A stretch of DNA of 64,000 bases, taken from contig NC_009655.1 in assembly GCF_000017245.1 (NCBI RefSeq), positions 1,674,001 through 1,738,000 of the forward strand, read 5' to 3'. The notes under the pieces were generated by a model that saw only the letters and a program-made list of their open reading frames with translations, was not told the DNA's origin and made no database searches. Shown one piece after another: positions 25,398 to 33,086 of the stretch. Origin of the DNA: Actinobacillus succinogenes 130Z. GTDB taxonomy: Bacteria > Pseudomonadota > Gammaproteobacteria > Enterobacterales > Pasteurellaceae. A program made the position numbers and the translations under genes. Each line of letters opens with the position of its first letter. The first letter of the stretch is position 1.

Positions 25398-26684
25398 ATG
25401 CAGCGAAAAATCATTCAATCCTTAGCAAAATGGAAGCAGAAACCCAACCGTAAGCCTTTGATTATTCAAGGGGCAAGGCAGGTTGGAAAAACTTGGGCGA
25501 TGAAGCATTTCGGCGGGCAATCCTTTGAACAAGTGGCGTATATCAATTTTGACAACAACCCGAGAATGCGGACGCTGTTTTCCGGCGATTACGACATCAA
25601 CCGTTTGATTTTGGGCTTAAAAATCGAAAGCGGGGTCGATATTCGGGCGGAAAACACGCTGATTATTTTTGATGAAGTGCAAGAAGTGCCGCAGGCGTTG
25701 TCATCGCTCAAATATTTTTATGAAAACGCCCCAGAATTTTATATTGTCGCCGCAGGTTCGCTGCTAGGCGTGTCCTTGCATCATCAGGTTTCCTTTCCGG
25801 TGGGTAAAGTCGATTTTCTGCCGCTTTACCCGATGGATTTTCACGAATTTTTAACCGCACTGGGCAAGCAGGATTTGGTGCAGCTATTGGAATTGCAAGA
25901 CTGGCCGCTGATTTCGGCGATGAAAACGGCTTATATTGATTTGCTCCGTCAATATTATTTTGTCGGCGGCATGCCCGAAGCGGTAAAAACGTTCGTCGAC
26001 ACGCAAAATGTTGATGAAGTCCGCCAAGTGCAGCGCAACTTATTGACGGCGTATGAACAGGATTTTTCCAAACACATTCATGACGGGCAGACGGTACAAA
26101 AAGTGCGGTCGATTTGGGCTTCCATTCCCGAACAGCTTGCCAAAGAAAATAAAAAATTCGTTTATTCGCAACTGCAAAAAGGGGCGAGAAGCAAAGATTA
26201 TGAAACCGCCCTGCAATGGCTGAAAGACAGCGGTTTGGTACATAGCGTGCCACGAATTAAAAAGCCTCACTTGCCACTTTCTGCCTATCAAGATAACGCC
26301 TTTAAATTGTACGGTTTGGACGTAGGCTTGCTGGCAGCGCAAAGTCATTTAGATGCGAGCGTGCTGTTAGAAGGCAGCCGTATTTTTACCGAATTTAAAG
26401 GGGCTTTAACCGAACAGTATGTCCTGCAACAGCTTATCGCCACCCAGGAAAACCCCGTATTCTACTGGGCAGCCGAAAAAGGTACGGCGGAAGTGGATTT
26501 TGTGCTGCAACGCAAACAAGCCGTCATTCCGATTGAAGTCAAAGCGGAAGAAAATCTCAAAGCCAAAAGTTTGAAAGTGTATGTGGAACAGTTCCGGCCC
26601 GAACAGGCGATACGCTTTTCAATGGCGGATTTTAGGGAGCAGGATTGGCTGGTGAATGTGCCGTTGTATGGGGATTATTTTTAA
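25398..26684 (+). CDS. AAA ATPase with DUF4143 C-terminal domain
   Basis: A 428-residue protein of the AAA_14/DUF4143 family; function not established. Walker A is GARQVGKTWAM (about 25-35), Walker B LIIFDEVQE with sensor region IVAAGSLLG. The C-terminal half has the PD-(D/E)XK-like signature AEVDFVLQR...IPIEVKAEEN. Some relatives are mobile or linked to defence and toxin loci. One host-type uptake signal lies inside at 26101-26109. It runs into the AT-rich gene 11 bases downstream, so the two are probably one transcript. Confidence 0.88.
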   Translation: MQRKIIQSLAKWKQKPNRKPLIIQGARQVGKTWAMKHFGGQSFEQVAYINFDNNPRMRTLFSGDYDINRLILGLKIESGVDIRAENTLIIFDEVQEVPQALSSLKYFYENAPEFYIVAAGSLLGVSLHHQVSFPVGKVDFLPLYPMDFHEFLTALGKQDLVQLLELQDWPLISAMKTAYIDLLRQYYFVGGMPEAVKTFVDTQNVDEVRQVQRNLLTAYEQDFSKHIHDGQTVQKVRSIWASIPEQLAKENKKFVYSQLQKGARSKDYETALQWLKDSGLVHSVPRIKKPHLPLSAYQDNAFKLYGLDVGLLAAQSHLDASVLLEGSRIFTEFKGALTEQYVLQQLIATQENPVFYWAAEKGTAEVDFVLQRKQAVIPIEVKAEENLKAKSLKVYVEQFRPEQAIRFSMADFREQDWLVNVPLYGDYF

Positions 26685-26695
26685 GGAAAAAATAT

Positions 26696-27571
26696 ATGAG
26701 TGATATTATTCTTGTAAGAGGAAATATTGAAACAATACCATTTTCGCAATTAATTGAATTCTTAGATCCTAAGCATAAGGTTATATCAATAGAATTAAGA
26801 AATCAAATACTTGAAGCTAGGTATAAAAATTCATTAATATCAGATGGATTAGAAACTGGAATATTAACATTATTTCCTAATGGGAGCTGTTATGTTAAGT
26901 CAAAACAAAGTTTACCATCAATAAAAGGACTTATTTTTGAATCTTATCTAACTAATTTATTTAATGAAAATAGTCAAATTAGAAAGAACGCTTTTGATTG
27001 GTGTACAAATAGGAAGAGAAAAAGCAATTTAGATTATTTTGAACAATATAAAGCTATAGGAACAGGATTTATATCAACAAAAAATATATATTCTAGATTT
27101 TATGAGCCACAAAGTAATGCAGATATAAAATTTATTCGTAAAAATGACAACAATGAATGGGAACCTGCAACAGAATTAGAAACAACAAATTCTGCTGGAA
27201 TTCAAATAAAAGCAATTACAGGTAATGAAAGACTAGAAATTATTGAACCATTATTAAGCGGTAAATATACTCATGTATTGACTTGTTTAAAGCATTTATC
27301 TCAAATTCATTCCTATGATATTTGCATGGATATTATACGTGATATGCATATAAATAATGAAATAAGTATAGATAACAGAAATTATCTAGAAAAACGAATT
27401 TATGCACCTGAACATTTAGGTATTTATCAGTATGATATAGATAATTACTCTGAATATATAGATTATTGGTATAAAGGACAAGCTAGTGGGGATATAAATA
27501 CAACTAGTGCCGTTAATAAAGAAATTGTAGGATATAAATATAATGATGCTGGTTTATTAATCCCTGTTTAA
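26696..27571 (+). CDS. AT-rich orphan with PD-(D/E)XK-like residues, function unknown
   Basis: A 291-residue protein that I do not recognise. The ATG at 26696 is used because TAAGGA precedes it; an in-frame extension overlaps the ATPase gene. G+C is near a quarter to 30 per cent by eye, far below both neighbours. Possible nuclease residues: Glu82 in IKGLIFESYLTNLF, Asp143 in SNADIKFIR and Gln170-Ile-Lys172 in AGIQIKA, in the order and context of Mrr-like endonucleases. There is no signal peptide or membrane segment. Pairing with the ATPase suggests an ATPase-effector module, but this is inference. Confidence 0.65.
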   Translation: MSDIILVRGNIETIPFSQLIEFLDPKHKVISIELRNQILEARYKNSLISDGLETGILTLFPNGSCYVKSKQSLPSIKGLIFESYLTNLFNENSQIRKNAFDWCTNRKRKSNLDYFEQYKAIGTGFISTKNIYSRFYEPQSNADIKFIRKNDNNEWEPATELETTNSAGIQIKAITGNERLEIIEPLLSGKYTHVLTCLKHLSQIHSYDICMDIIRDMHINNEISIDNRNYLEKRIYAPEHLGIYQYDIDNYSEYIDYWYKGQASGDINTTSAVNKEIVGYKYNDAGLLIPV

Positions 27572-27575
27572 ATCA

Positions 27576-27604
27576 ATGCCGTCTGAACCCACCTTTCAGA
27601 CGGC
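27576..27604. terminator. Neisseria uptake-sequence terminator after the AT-rich gene
   Basis: Exact ATGCCGTCTGAA at 27576-27587 faces TTCAGACGGC at 27595-27604 over a 7-base loop, 4 bases after the stop codon. Confidence 0.93.
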
Positions 27605-27611
27605 TGTCCAA

Positions 27612-27895
27612 TCATTCCCCCAACAAAAATTCCCCGATATGTCGATGCACAATCCCATCAATAGTTTCCTGCCAGAAATCGTCCATGGTAATCACATATT
27701 TCGGGTGGTTGTCGGCAATGGCTTGCAGGGGCGAAAATTCTCGCTGGACGGTTTGCTTTCTAATTGATAGGCGACTTGGATATAGAGTTTTTCATTCTGT
27801 TTTGGGGCGATGAAATCAATTTCTTGTGTGTTCGTCTCCTCCCGTAACAGTTTCATTACCGTCGATTTACCCGAACGGCGGATGCCTGTAATCAC
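27612..27895 (-). pseudogene. Decayed remnant of an AAA ATPase gene, copy A
   Basis: On the minus strand the Walker A stretch VITGIRRSGKSTVMKLLRE is fused directly to a C-terminal piece (TQEIDFIAPKQNEKLYIQVAY), so the middle of the gene, roughly 300 residues, is missing. A 4-base deletion relative to copy B then breaks the frame; read past it, the original tail YVITMDDFWQ...DGIVHRHIGEFLLGE and a TGA stop at 27612-27614 are still present. It is a different family member from the intact ATPase at 25398. Confidence 0.8.
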
Positions 27896-27900
27896 TTTTT

Positions 27901-27914
27901 ATGGTTATAACCAT
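27901..27914. promoter_or_regulatory. Perfect 14-bp palindrome upstream of ATPase remnant A
   Basis: ATGGTTATAACCAT is perfectly self-complementary and lies just upstream of the remnant's start; TATAACCAT recurs at 27947-27955. The pair may be the old operator of the ATPase gene. Confidence 0.5.
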
Positions 27915-27993
27915 AAAAACTTTTTAATCTGCAATATTATTCGGGATATAACCATAAAAACTTGCAAGCAATCACCGCTCTTTAAATGAAAAA

Positions 27994-28024
27994 ACGCCGT
28001 CTGAAACCCATTTTCAGACGGCAT
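27994..28024. terminator. Neisseria uptake-sequence terminator of the MDR reductase gene
   Basis: ACGCCGTCTGAA (27994-28005) faces TTCAGACGGCAT (28013-28024), just beyond the stop codon of the minus-strand gene, with A-rich flank giving a T-run on that strand. Confidence 0.93.
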
Positions 28025-28030
28025 ACTTTC

Positions 28031-29020
28031 TTAAACCTTCACCACAATCTTGCCAATCTGCTGATTACTTGCCATATATTCGTGAGCTTTAACCATCTCG
28101 TCAAAGGCAAAGATTTTGTCGATTTCGGGGCGTAATTGACCGCTTGCCAAGCCTTGATAAACAAACTGTTTCGCTTGGGCCAGTTTTTCCGGCACGGTAG
28201 TGATTTCAAACAGTTCATAGCCCCGTACGGTCAAATGTTTGCCTAAAATCGGGAACACCGGTACGGCGATGTCATCGTGGCTCAATGCACCGTAAATGAT
28301 GTAGCGGCCGTCTTGTGCCATAGCGTGAAAGATTTGGGACGCACCTTGTCCGCCCACAGGGTCAAATACCACATTCACGCCTTTGCCGCCCGTGATTTCC
28401 AACAGTTTGGCGGTTACATCGTCTTCGCTTGTGGCAACCACAAAATCCGCCCCTTTTTCCAAAAGCACATCGCCTTTGGCGTGGCTGCGTGAAAGTGCAA
28501 TAACGGTTGCCCCTTGCATTTTGGCGATTTGAATACTTGCCAAGCCGACCGAACTGGTTGCTGCCCCAAGTACAACAACATCGCCTTTTTGCACCTTGCC
28601 AAACTCAATCAATCCGCCATAAGCGGTAACAAATTGCATCCAGCTTGCTGCTGCTTGCTCCATAGTCAGATTGTCAGGGTGCTTGACGACGGCGTGCACA
28701 GGCATATTGACGATTTCGCCATAAGTGCCGTATTCGGTGAACATAAAGGATGGCACAATGCTCACTTTGTCGCCAATGGCAAATTCGCTCACGCCATCGC
28801 CAATCGCTGTTACCACGCCCGCCCCTTCATAGCCCATTGTGGCAGGGAACACAGGGTCAATCACATACGCCCCTTCACGGTACATCATCTCAGCACGGTT
28901 TAAGCCGATGGCCTGTATTTGGATTTGTACTTCGTCCGCTTTGGGGGCAGGGATTTGTACATCAACGATTTGTAAAACATCAGGCGAACCTGTTTTTGTA
29001 AATTGGATTTGTTTGCTCAT
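28031..29020 (-). CDS. MDR-superfamily NAD(P)H:quinone/alkenal reductase-like protein
   Basis: A 329-residue zinc-independent MDR-family oxidoreductase. The N-terminal GroES-like domain has NRAEMMYREGAY and GYEGAGVVTAIG; the Rossmann part has VLGAATSSVGLASIQIAK and FDPVGGQG. No catalytic zinc cysteines are visible, which fits quinone oxidoreductase or alkenal reductase rather than alcohol dehydrogenase. It lies between uptake-sequence terminators, downstream of and on the same strand as the metallo-hydrolase gene. Confidence 0.85.
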   Translation of the reverse strand: MSKQIQFTKTGSPDVLQIVDVQIPAPKADEVQIQIQAIGLNRAEMMYREGAYVIDPVFPATMGYEGAGVVTAIGDGVSEFAIGDKVSIVPSFMFTEYGTYGEIVNMPVHAVVKHPDNLTMEQAAASWMQFVTAYGGLIEFGKVQKGDVVVLGAATSSVGLASIQIAKMQGATVIALSRSHAKGDVLLEKGADFVVATSEDDVTAKLLEITGGKGVNVVFDPVGGQGASQIFHAMAQDGRYIIYGALSHDDIAVPVFPILGKHLTVRGYELFEITTVPEKLAQAKQFVYQGLASGQLRPEIDKIFAFDEMVKAHEYMASNQQIGKIVVKV

Positions 29021-29131
29021 TTGAAACGCTCTCTTTAATTAAAAACAATGCGCGCATCTTAAAGCAATCTTTTCTCCGTAAAAACAACATCAATAACAAA
29101 GCTCTTTTGCTTAAATTGCACGAATTAATCT

Positions 29132-29143
29132 TTCAGACGGCCT
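29132..29143 (-). repeat. Single Neisseria uptake sequence, AG dialect
   Basis: TTCAGACGGCCT is the complement of AGGCCGTCTGAA, the AG variant of the neisserial DUS. It lies between the MDR gene and the metallo-hydrolase gene and is unpaired. Confidence 0.85.
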
Positions 29144-29196
29144 GAAAACCATTTTGCAAAACAGGCAAAAAAACACCGATTGCACACCCATAAACA

Positions 29197-29228
29197 CCAA
29201 CACCGCTTTCATTTGAAAGCGGTGTTGG
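29197..29228 (-). terminator. Terminator of the metallo-hydrolase gene
   Basis: A perfect 15-bp stem CCAACACCGCTTTCA / TGAAAGCGGTGTTGG with a minimal TT centre lies 13 bases beyond the stop codon. It carries no uptake sequence. Confidence 0.85.
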
Positions 29229-29241
29229 TCGTTAAGCGTAA

Positions 29242-30255
29242 TCAGTACTCAAGCGGTGTATACTCAACCGGAATCCAAGAAAAGCCTTTTTTCTCCTGAC
29301 GCAAATGCCCCAGACCTGGAAACGGCAAATGGGCACCGGCTATCCAAACCTTGCGTTTCGCTAATTCAGGCAACATCGCCAAACGAGCTTTTCTTGCGCC
29401 CTGTGCGTCCACATCGAATTCCGCCGCCACGTCAGGCTCCGGTAATTGCAGGGCGTGGTTATGCAACAAATCGCCCCATACAAACAATGTTTCGCCTCTT
29501 GATGATACTTCCACGCTGCTGTGTCCGGGAGTATGTCCGGTAGTTGCCACGGATTTGAAATTCGGGATAATTTCATCGCCCAAATCGTAGTATTTTACAC
29601 GTCCTGCTCGGGCATAGGGCGCAACGGCATCTCGAGTCCATTGCGCGTATTTTTGCGTATGCTCGGGCATTTTATCGATTGGCGTATCTAACCAAAAAGC
29701 TTTTTCTTGATTAGCGATATACACCGTCGCATTCGGGAATTCCATTTTGCCGTTGCGGGTTACGCCACTGAAATGGTCAAAGTGCAAATGCGTCGGAATG
29801 ATAATATCCACCTGTTCCGGGCGATAGCCTGATTTCATCAAACTTTGAGTCAGTTTGCCCACTTTGTCATCAAATACGTCGCCGGAACCGGCGTCCAAAA
29901 GCACTAAATTTTTACCGGTATTAATCAGATAGCCGGTAACCGCTGTTTGCACACCGCCGTCAGACAACATCGGGCGGAATTGACCTGAAATGAGATCGTC
30001 CAATTCTTGTTTGGATAATTTGGTGAATTCTTGATAAACAGGGGCACCGATAGACAAATAACCGTCATATAACGCGGTAACTTCATAATCGCCAAGCATC
30101 ATGCGGTAATAGCCGTCCACTTGGGTGCGTTGCTGCTTCACGACGTTTTCCTGCGGCTGATAAACTGCATGTGAGTGTGAACCCTGTGCCGTTGCCGAAC
30201 CGCTAAACGCAACAGATAACAACAACGCCGTACTGATTTTTGATAGTTTTTTCAT
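29242..30255 (-). CDS. Secreted metallo-beta-lactamase-fold hydrolase
   Basis: A 337-residue MBL-fold protein with signal peptide (MKKLSKISTALLLSVAFSGSATA|QG). Zinc ligands are visible: THLHFDHFSG (HxHxDH), TGHTPGHS, the bridging Asp in VWGDLLHNH and a late His in AGAHLPFPG. Overall layout resembles periplasmic lactonase/organophosphate-hydrolase types (AiiA/MPH group) rather than true beta-lactamases. It diverges from a LysR gene 125 bases away that probably controls it. Confidence 0.87.
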   Translation of the reverse strand: MKKLSKISTALLLSVAFSGSATAQGSHSHAVYQPQENVVKQQRTQVDGYYRMMLGDYEVTALYDGYLSIGAPVYQEFTKLSKQELDDLISGQFRPMLSDGGVQTAVTGYLINTGKNLVLLDAGSGDVFDDKVGKLTQSLMKSGYRPEQVDIIIPTHLHFDHFSGVTRNGKMEFPNATVYIANQEKAFWLDTPIDKMPEHTQKYAQWTRDAVAPYARAGRVKYYDLGDEIIPNFKSVATTGHTPGHSSVEVSSRGETLFVWGDLLHNHALQLPEPDVAAEFDVDAQGARKARLAMLPELAKRKVWIAGAHLPFPGLGHLRQEKKGFSWIPVEYTPLEY

Positions 30256-30380
30256 AAAGTAATCTCTTAAGGTGAATATAAATGGTACTCGAGAGCACCG
30301 CTGAGGCCGGCTATTTTAAACGGCTTTTATATTTGTTAAAATCACACCAATTGCAAAATACTTATACATAAATCGCACAA

Positions 30381-31289
30381 ATGAACCCTAAAAACACCAG
30401 CTTTCACGCCCTAGAAATCTTTTTGGCCGTTGCCAAAGAAAAAAACTTTTCCGAAGTCGCCCGCCGTTATGACGTGGCAAGTTCGGTGATTTCCCGCCAA
30501 ATCAAACAATTGGAGGACGATTTCGGGCAAACGCTGTTTTATCGCAGCACCCGTTCGATGACGCTCACCCAAGCCGGCGAACGCTTTGCCGACTATGTGC
30601 AAAATCTGCTGGGGCAGTTTGACGGCCTGTGTAACGAATTGCGCCAAACCGACAGCGAGCCGACGGGAACTGTCCGGATCAACGCCCCGGTGTTTTTCGG
30701 ACAAAAGCACATCACGCCCCATTTGCCCGAATTACAGAAACGCTATCCCAAGCTCCAAATTCATCTGACCCAGACCGATGATTTCGTCGATCCTTACAGC
30801 CAAACGGCGGATCTGATTATCCGTATCGCCGGCCTCGCCGACAGCAATCTGAAAATGAAAATCATCGCCCGCCAGCGGCATTTTCTGCTGGCTTCCCCCG
30901 CATTTCTGGCACAATTCGGCACACCCCGAAGCACGGATGACTTGCCGCGCTACCAAGGCCTGTTCTATCGAGGACAGCTCGGTATTCTGCATTGGCGGTT
31001 CGGCCAATCGGGGCGGATTATGGACGGACAGCCTTATTTTGTCAGCAACAATGCGGCCAGCCTGATAGAAATGGCGGTGAAAGGATTAGGGATTGTGATG
31101 ATGCCCGATTGGGCGGTAGCGGACGAAATCCGCTCGGGCGAGCTGGTGCCGCTTTTGACGGACACGCCCATTTCCAGCGATTTACAGGAAATCTACATCG
31201 CCCTACTCACCCCGCAGAGCAGCTACCGCCCCGCTAACGTGCAGGCAGTGATGGATTTTTGGGCGGAAAAACTGGGCTATCTCGGATAA
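30381..31289 (+). CDS. LysR-family regulator divergent from the metallo-hydrolase
   Basis: A 302-residue LysR regulator. DNA-binding helix region: NFSEVARRYDVASSVISRQIKQLEDDFGQTLFYRSTRSMTLTQAG. It resembles the LysR protein encoded at 32157, with shared phrases such as GTVRINAPVFFG versus GIVRLNAPVVFG, so they are paralogues. Like the LysR gene at 24160 it ends with a GAGCGGTC / ACCGCTTGCA pair and then a Neisseria uptake-sequence pair. Confidence 0.9.
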   Translation: MNPKNTSFHALEIFLAVAKEKNFSEVARRYDVASSVISRQIKQLEDDFGQTLFYRSTRSMTLTQAGERFADYVQNLLGQFDGLCNELRQTDSEPTGTVRINAPVFFGQKHITPHLPELQKRYPKLQIHLTQTDDFVDPYSQTADLIIRIAGLADSNLKMKIIARQRHFLLASPAFLAQFGTPRSTDDLPRYQGLFYRGQLGILHWRFGQSGRIMDGQPYFVSNNAASLIEMAVKGLGIVMMPDWAVADEIRSGELVPLLTDTPISSDLQEIYIALLTPQSSYRPANVQAVMDFWAEKLGYLG

Positions 31290-31293
31290 AAAA

Positions 31294-31350
31294 GAGCGGT
31301 CGTTTTTTCGGCAAATTTTGCAAAACGTTCATAAAAAATAACCGCTTGCA
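31294..31350. repeat. Second Actinobacillus-type uptake-signal-like inverted pair
   Basis: GAGCGGTC at 31294-31301 faces ACCGCTTGCA at 31341-31350 with GCAAATTTTGC between. Same design as 25073-25117. Confidence 0.5.
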
Positions 31351-31367
31351 AGCCTATGGAAATAAAA

Positions 31368-31400
31368 ACGCCGTCTGAAAGTTTGTTTTTCAGACGGCGT
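31368..31400. terminator. Neisseria uptake-sequence terminator between LysR gene and adhC fragment
   Basis: ACGCCGTCTGAA (31368-31379) faces TTCAGACGGCGT (31389-31400), flanked by A and T runs on both sides, so it can act in both directions. Confidence 0.93.
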
Positions 31401-31423
31401 TTTTATTTAAGCCCGACAACTAA

Positions 31424-31576
31424 TCAATAATGGATCACCGAGCGGATCGATTTGCCTTCGTGCATTAAATCAAAGGCTTCGTTGATTTTGTCCAAGCCCA
31501 TGGTGTGGGTAACGAACGGGCGCAGGCAGATGATGCCTTTCATTGCGTCTTCTACCATGCCCGGCAGTTGGCTGCA
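31424..31576 (-). pseudogene. adhC: 3' fragment of class III alcohol dehydrogenase gene
   Basis: The minus strand encodes SQLPGMVEDAMKG..., PFVTHTMGLDKINEAFDLM and HEGKSIRSVIHY then a stop: the last 50 or so residues of S-(hydroxymethyl)glutathione dehydrogenase (AdhC/FrmA). The rest of the gene, over 300 codons, is absent; upstream codons (MYATNHPCLCKAAC) do not belong to it. Intact adhC in this family detoxifies formaldehyde and nitrosoglutathione. Confidence 0.82.
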
Positions 31577-31677
31577 GGCAGCTTTGCATAAACAGGGGTG
31601 GTTTGTAGCGTACACTGACGATATTGGTATTAAACGGGCAACAGGCTGTCAAAAATCCGGCCAATTTCCAAACGAAA

Positions 31678-31972
31678 TTAACCGCTTACCCCCAACAAAA
31701 ACGCTCCGATATGCTGATGTACAATGCCATCGATATTGTCCTGCCAGAAATCATCCATCGTAATCACATATTTCGGGTGGTTGTCGGCAATGGCTTGCAA
31801 GGGGGAAAATTCTCGCTGGACGGTTTGTTCGCTTTCTAATTTATAGGCGACTTGGATATAGATTTTTTCATTCTGTTTTTGGGCGATGAAATCAATTTCT
31901 TGTGTGTTCAGCTCCACTCCTAACAGTTTCATTACCGTATGATTTACCCGAACGGCGGATGCTTGTCATCAC
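31678..31972 (-). pseudogene. Decayed remnant of an AAA ATPase gene, copy B
   Basis: Same remnant as at 27612-27895. VMTSIRRSGKS (with Ser replacing the Walker Gly of copy A) is followed by a one-base insertion that breaks the frame, then LNTQEIDFIAQKQNEKIYIQVAYKLE and YVITMDDFWQDNIDGIVHQHIG continue in one frame to a late stop. Copy A has kept the Walker frame and lost the tail frame; copy B has done the reverse. Confidence 0.8.
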
Positions 31973-32034
31973 TTTTTTATGGTTATAACCATAAAAACTT
32001 TTTAAACTGGAATATTATTCAGGGTATAACCATA
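31683..32034. repeat. Long direct repeat, copy B
   Basis: Partner of 27612-27962. The palindrome ATGGTTATAACCAT is at 31979-31992 and the second TATAACCATAA about 40 bases later. The two copies flank the MDR, metallo-hydrolase, LysR and adhC-fragment segment. Confidence 0.85.
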
Positions 32035-32156
32035 ATCTTCTCAATCTACTGGCTGTTTACCAAACAACTTTCGATTAAGAATTGCCAATTATCGTTCACC
32101 TACCTATAATTCCCAAATACGAAAAAATCCATTAACCTGTATTGTTAAAAGAGCAA

Positions 32157-33086
32157 ATGATTACACCGCCTTCAACCGATTTTCGTACGCTTTATTTCTT
32201 TTTACGCGTATTGGATACGCAAAGTTTTTCCGAAGTGGCTCGACAGGAAAATGTAGCGACTTCAGTGGTTTCCCGCGCAATTCGACAACTTGAAGACCAG
32301 CTTCAACAACAATTTTTCTATCGTAATACCCGTGCCGTAACACCGACTGAAGCCGGATTATTATTTGCTGAAGACGTTCGTGTAATGATGGAACAATTTA
32401 ATCAGGCGCAACGAAAACTGCACGAACGTAAACAAGAGCCTTCCGGTATTGTGCGGTTAAATGCGCCGGTCGTGTTCGGTCGCCGCCATATTGCGCCGCA
32501 TTTACCCGCGTTAGCGGAGAAATATCCGCAGTTGGATGTCAATTTAATGCTCACCGATGATTATATCGAACCGCATATCGAACCTACGGATATCATTTTC
32601 CGCATCAGTTCGCTGACAAACAGTTCCATGCACGCCAAAATTATTGCCAAACAACGGCATTACATTGTGGCGTCCCCTGCTTATTTAGCCAAATACGGCA
32701 TACCTAAAAAACCGGTATGTCTGGAACAGCACCGCTGTATTATTTATCGCAACAATCTCGGTATTAATCGCTGGCTCATTAAAGAAAACGGGCAATGGGT
32801 GCAACAAAACGTACCCGCCGTATTAACTACTAACAACGGTGAAACAATCTATACCGCTTGTAAGCAAGGATTAGGACTGGCGATGCTACCGGACTGGTCT
32901 GTGTATGAAGGTCTACGTTCCGGCGAGCTGGTGAAAGTATTGGAGCATTACCAAACGGCAATTCATACGGAACAACGTACTATTGCCATGCTCTACCCCG
33001 ATATGCGCCACAATTCTCTGAACGTGCGGGCCGTGCTGGATTTCTTCAGCGAACTTTTCGGCGAAAACGGTTATTGGGCATGCTAA
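32157..33086 (+). CDS. LysR-family regulator upstream of a nitroreductase gene
   Basis: A 309-residue LysR protein. ATG 32157 with AAGAG upstream is preferred to the in-frame TTG at 32142. DNA-binding region: QSFSEVARQENVATSVVSRAIRQLEDQLQQQFFYRNTRAVTPTEAG. The nitroreductase gene follows on the same strand 206 bases later. It is related to the LysR gene at 30381 but has host-like composition and is followed by a host uptake signal (33102-33110), so it may mark the right border of the imported region. Confidence 0.88.
   Translation: MITPPSTDFRTLYFFLRVLDTQSFSEVARQENVATSVVSRAIRQLEDQLQQQFFYRNTRAVTPTEAGLLFAEDVRVMMEQFNQAQRKLHERKQEPSGIVRLNAPVVFGRRHIAPHLPALAEKYPQLDVNLMLTDDYIEPHIEPTDIIFRISSLTNSSMHAKIIAKQRHYIVASPAYLAKYGIPKKPVCLEQHRCIIYRNNLGINRWLIKENGQWVQQNVPAVLTTNNGETIYTACKQGLGLAMLPDWSVYEGLRSGELVKVLEHYQTAIHTEQRTIAMLYPDMRHNSLNVRAVLDFFSELFGENGYWAC

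Larger units (their letters stand above)
27612..27962. repeat. Long direct repeat, copy A
   Basis: About 350 bases aligned by eye with 31683-32034 at roughly 85-90 per cent identity, same orientation, 4.07 kb apart. Both contain the ATPase remnant and the 14-bp palindrome ATGGTTATAACCAT. The TATAACCATAA motif recurs about 40 bases further on in each copy. Confidence 0.85.

Noticed and set aside
25161..25418. Minus-strand frame of 85 codons in the gap before the ATPase gene
   Set aside because: It runs through the 12-bp hairpin and a uptake-sequence arm, has no good ribosome site and no domain; probably chance, though a degraded gene cannot be excluded.
27576..27767. Plus-strand 63-codon frame starting in a uptake sequence
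   Set aside because: Its start codon is the ATG of the DUS and it is antisense to the ATPase remnant.
20307..31400. Regular recurrence of GCCGTCTGAA as a CRISPR-like repeat
   Set aside because: Copies are paired inverted, kilobases apart, and placed at gene ends: uptake sequences and terminators, not spaced direct repeats.
31470..31664. Minus-strand 64-codon frame next to the adhC fragment
   Set aside because: It overlaps the adhC tail in another frame and has no domain or clear ribosome site.
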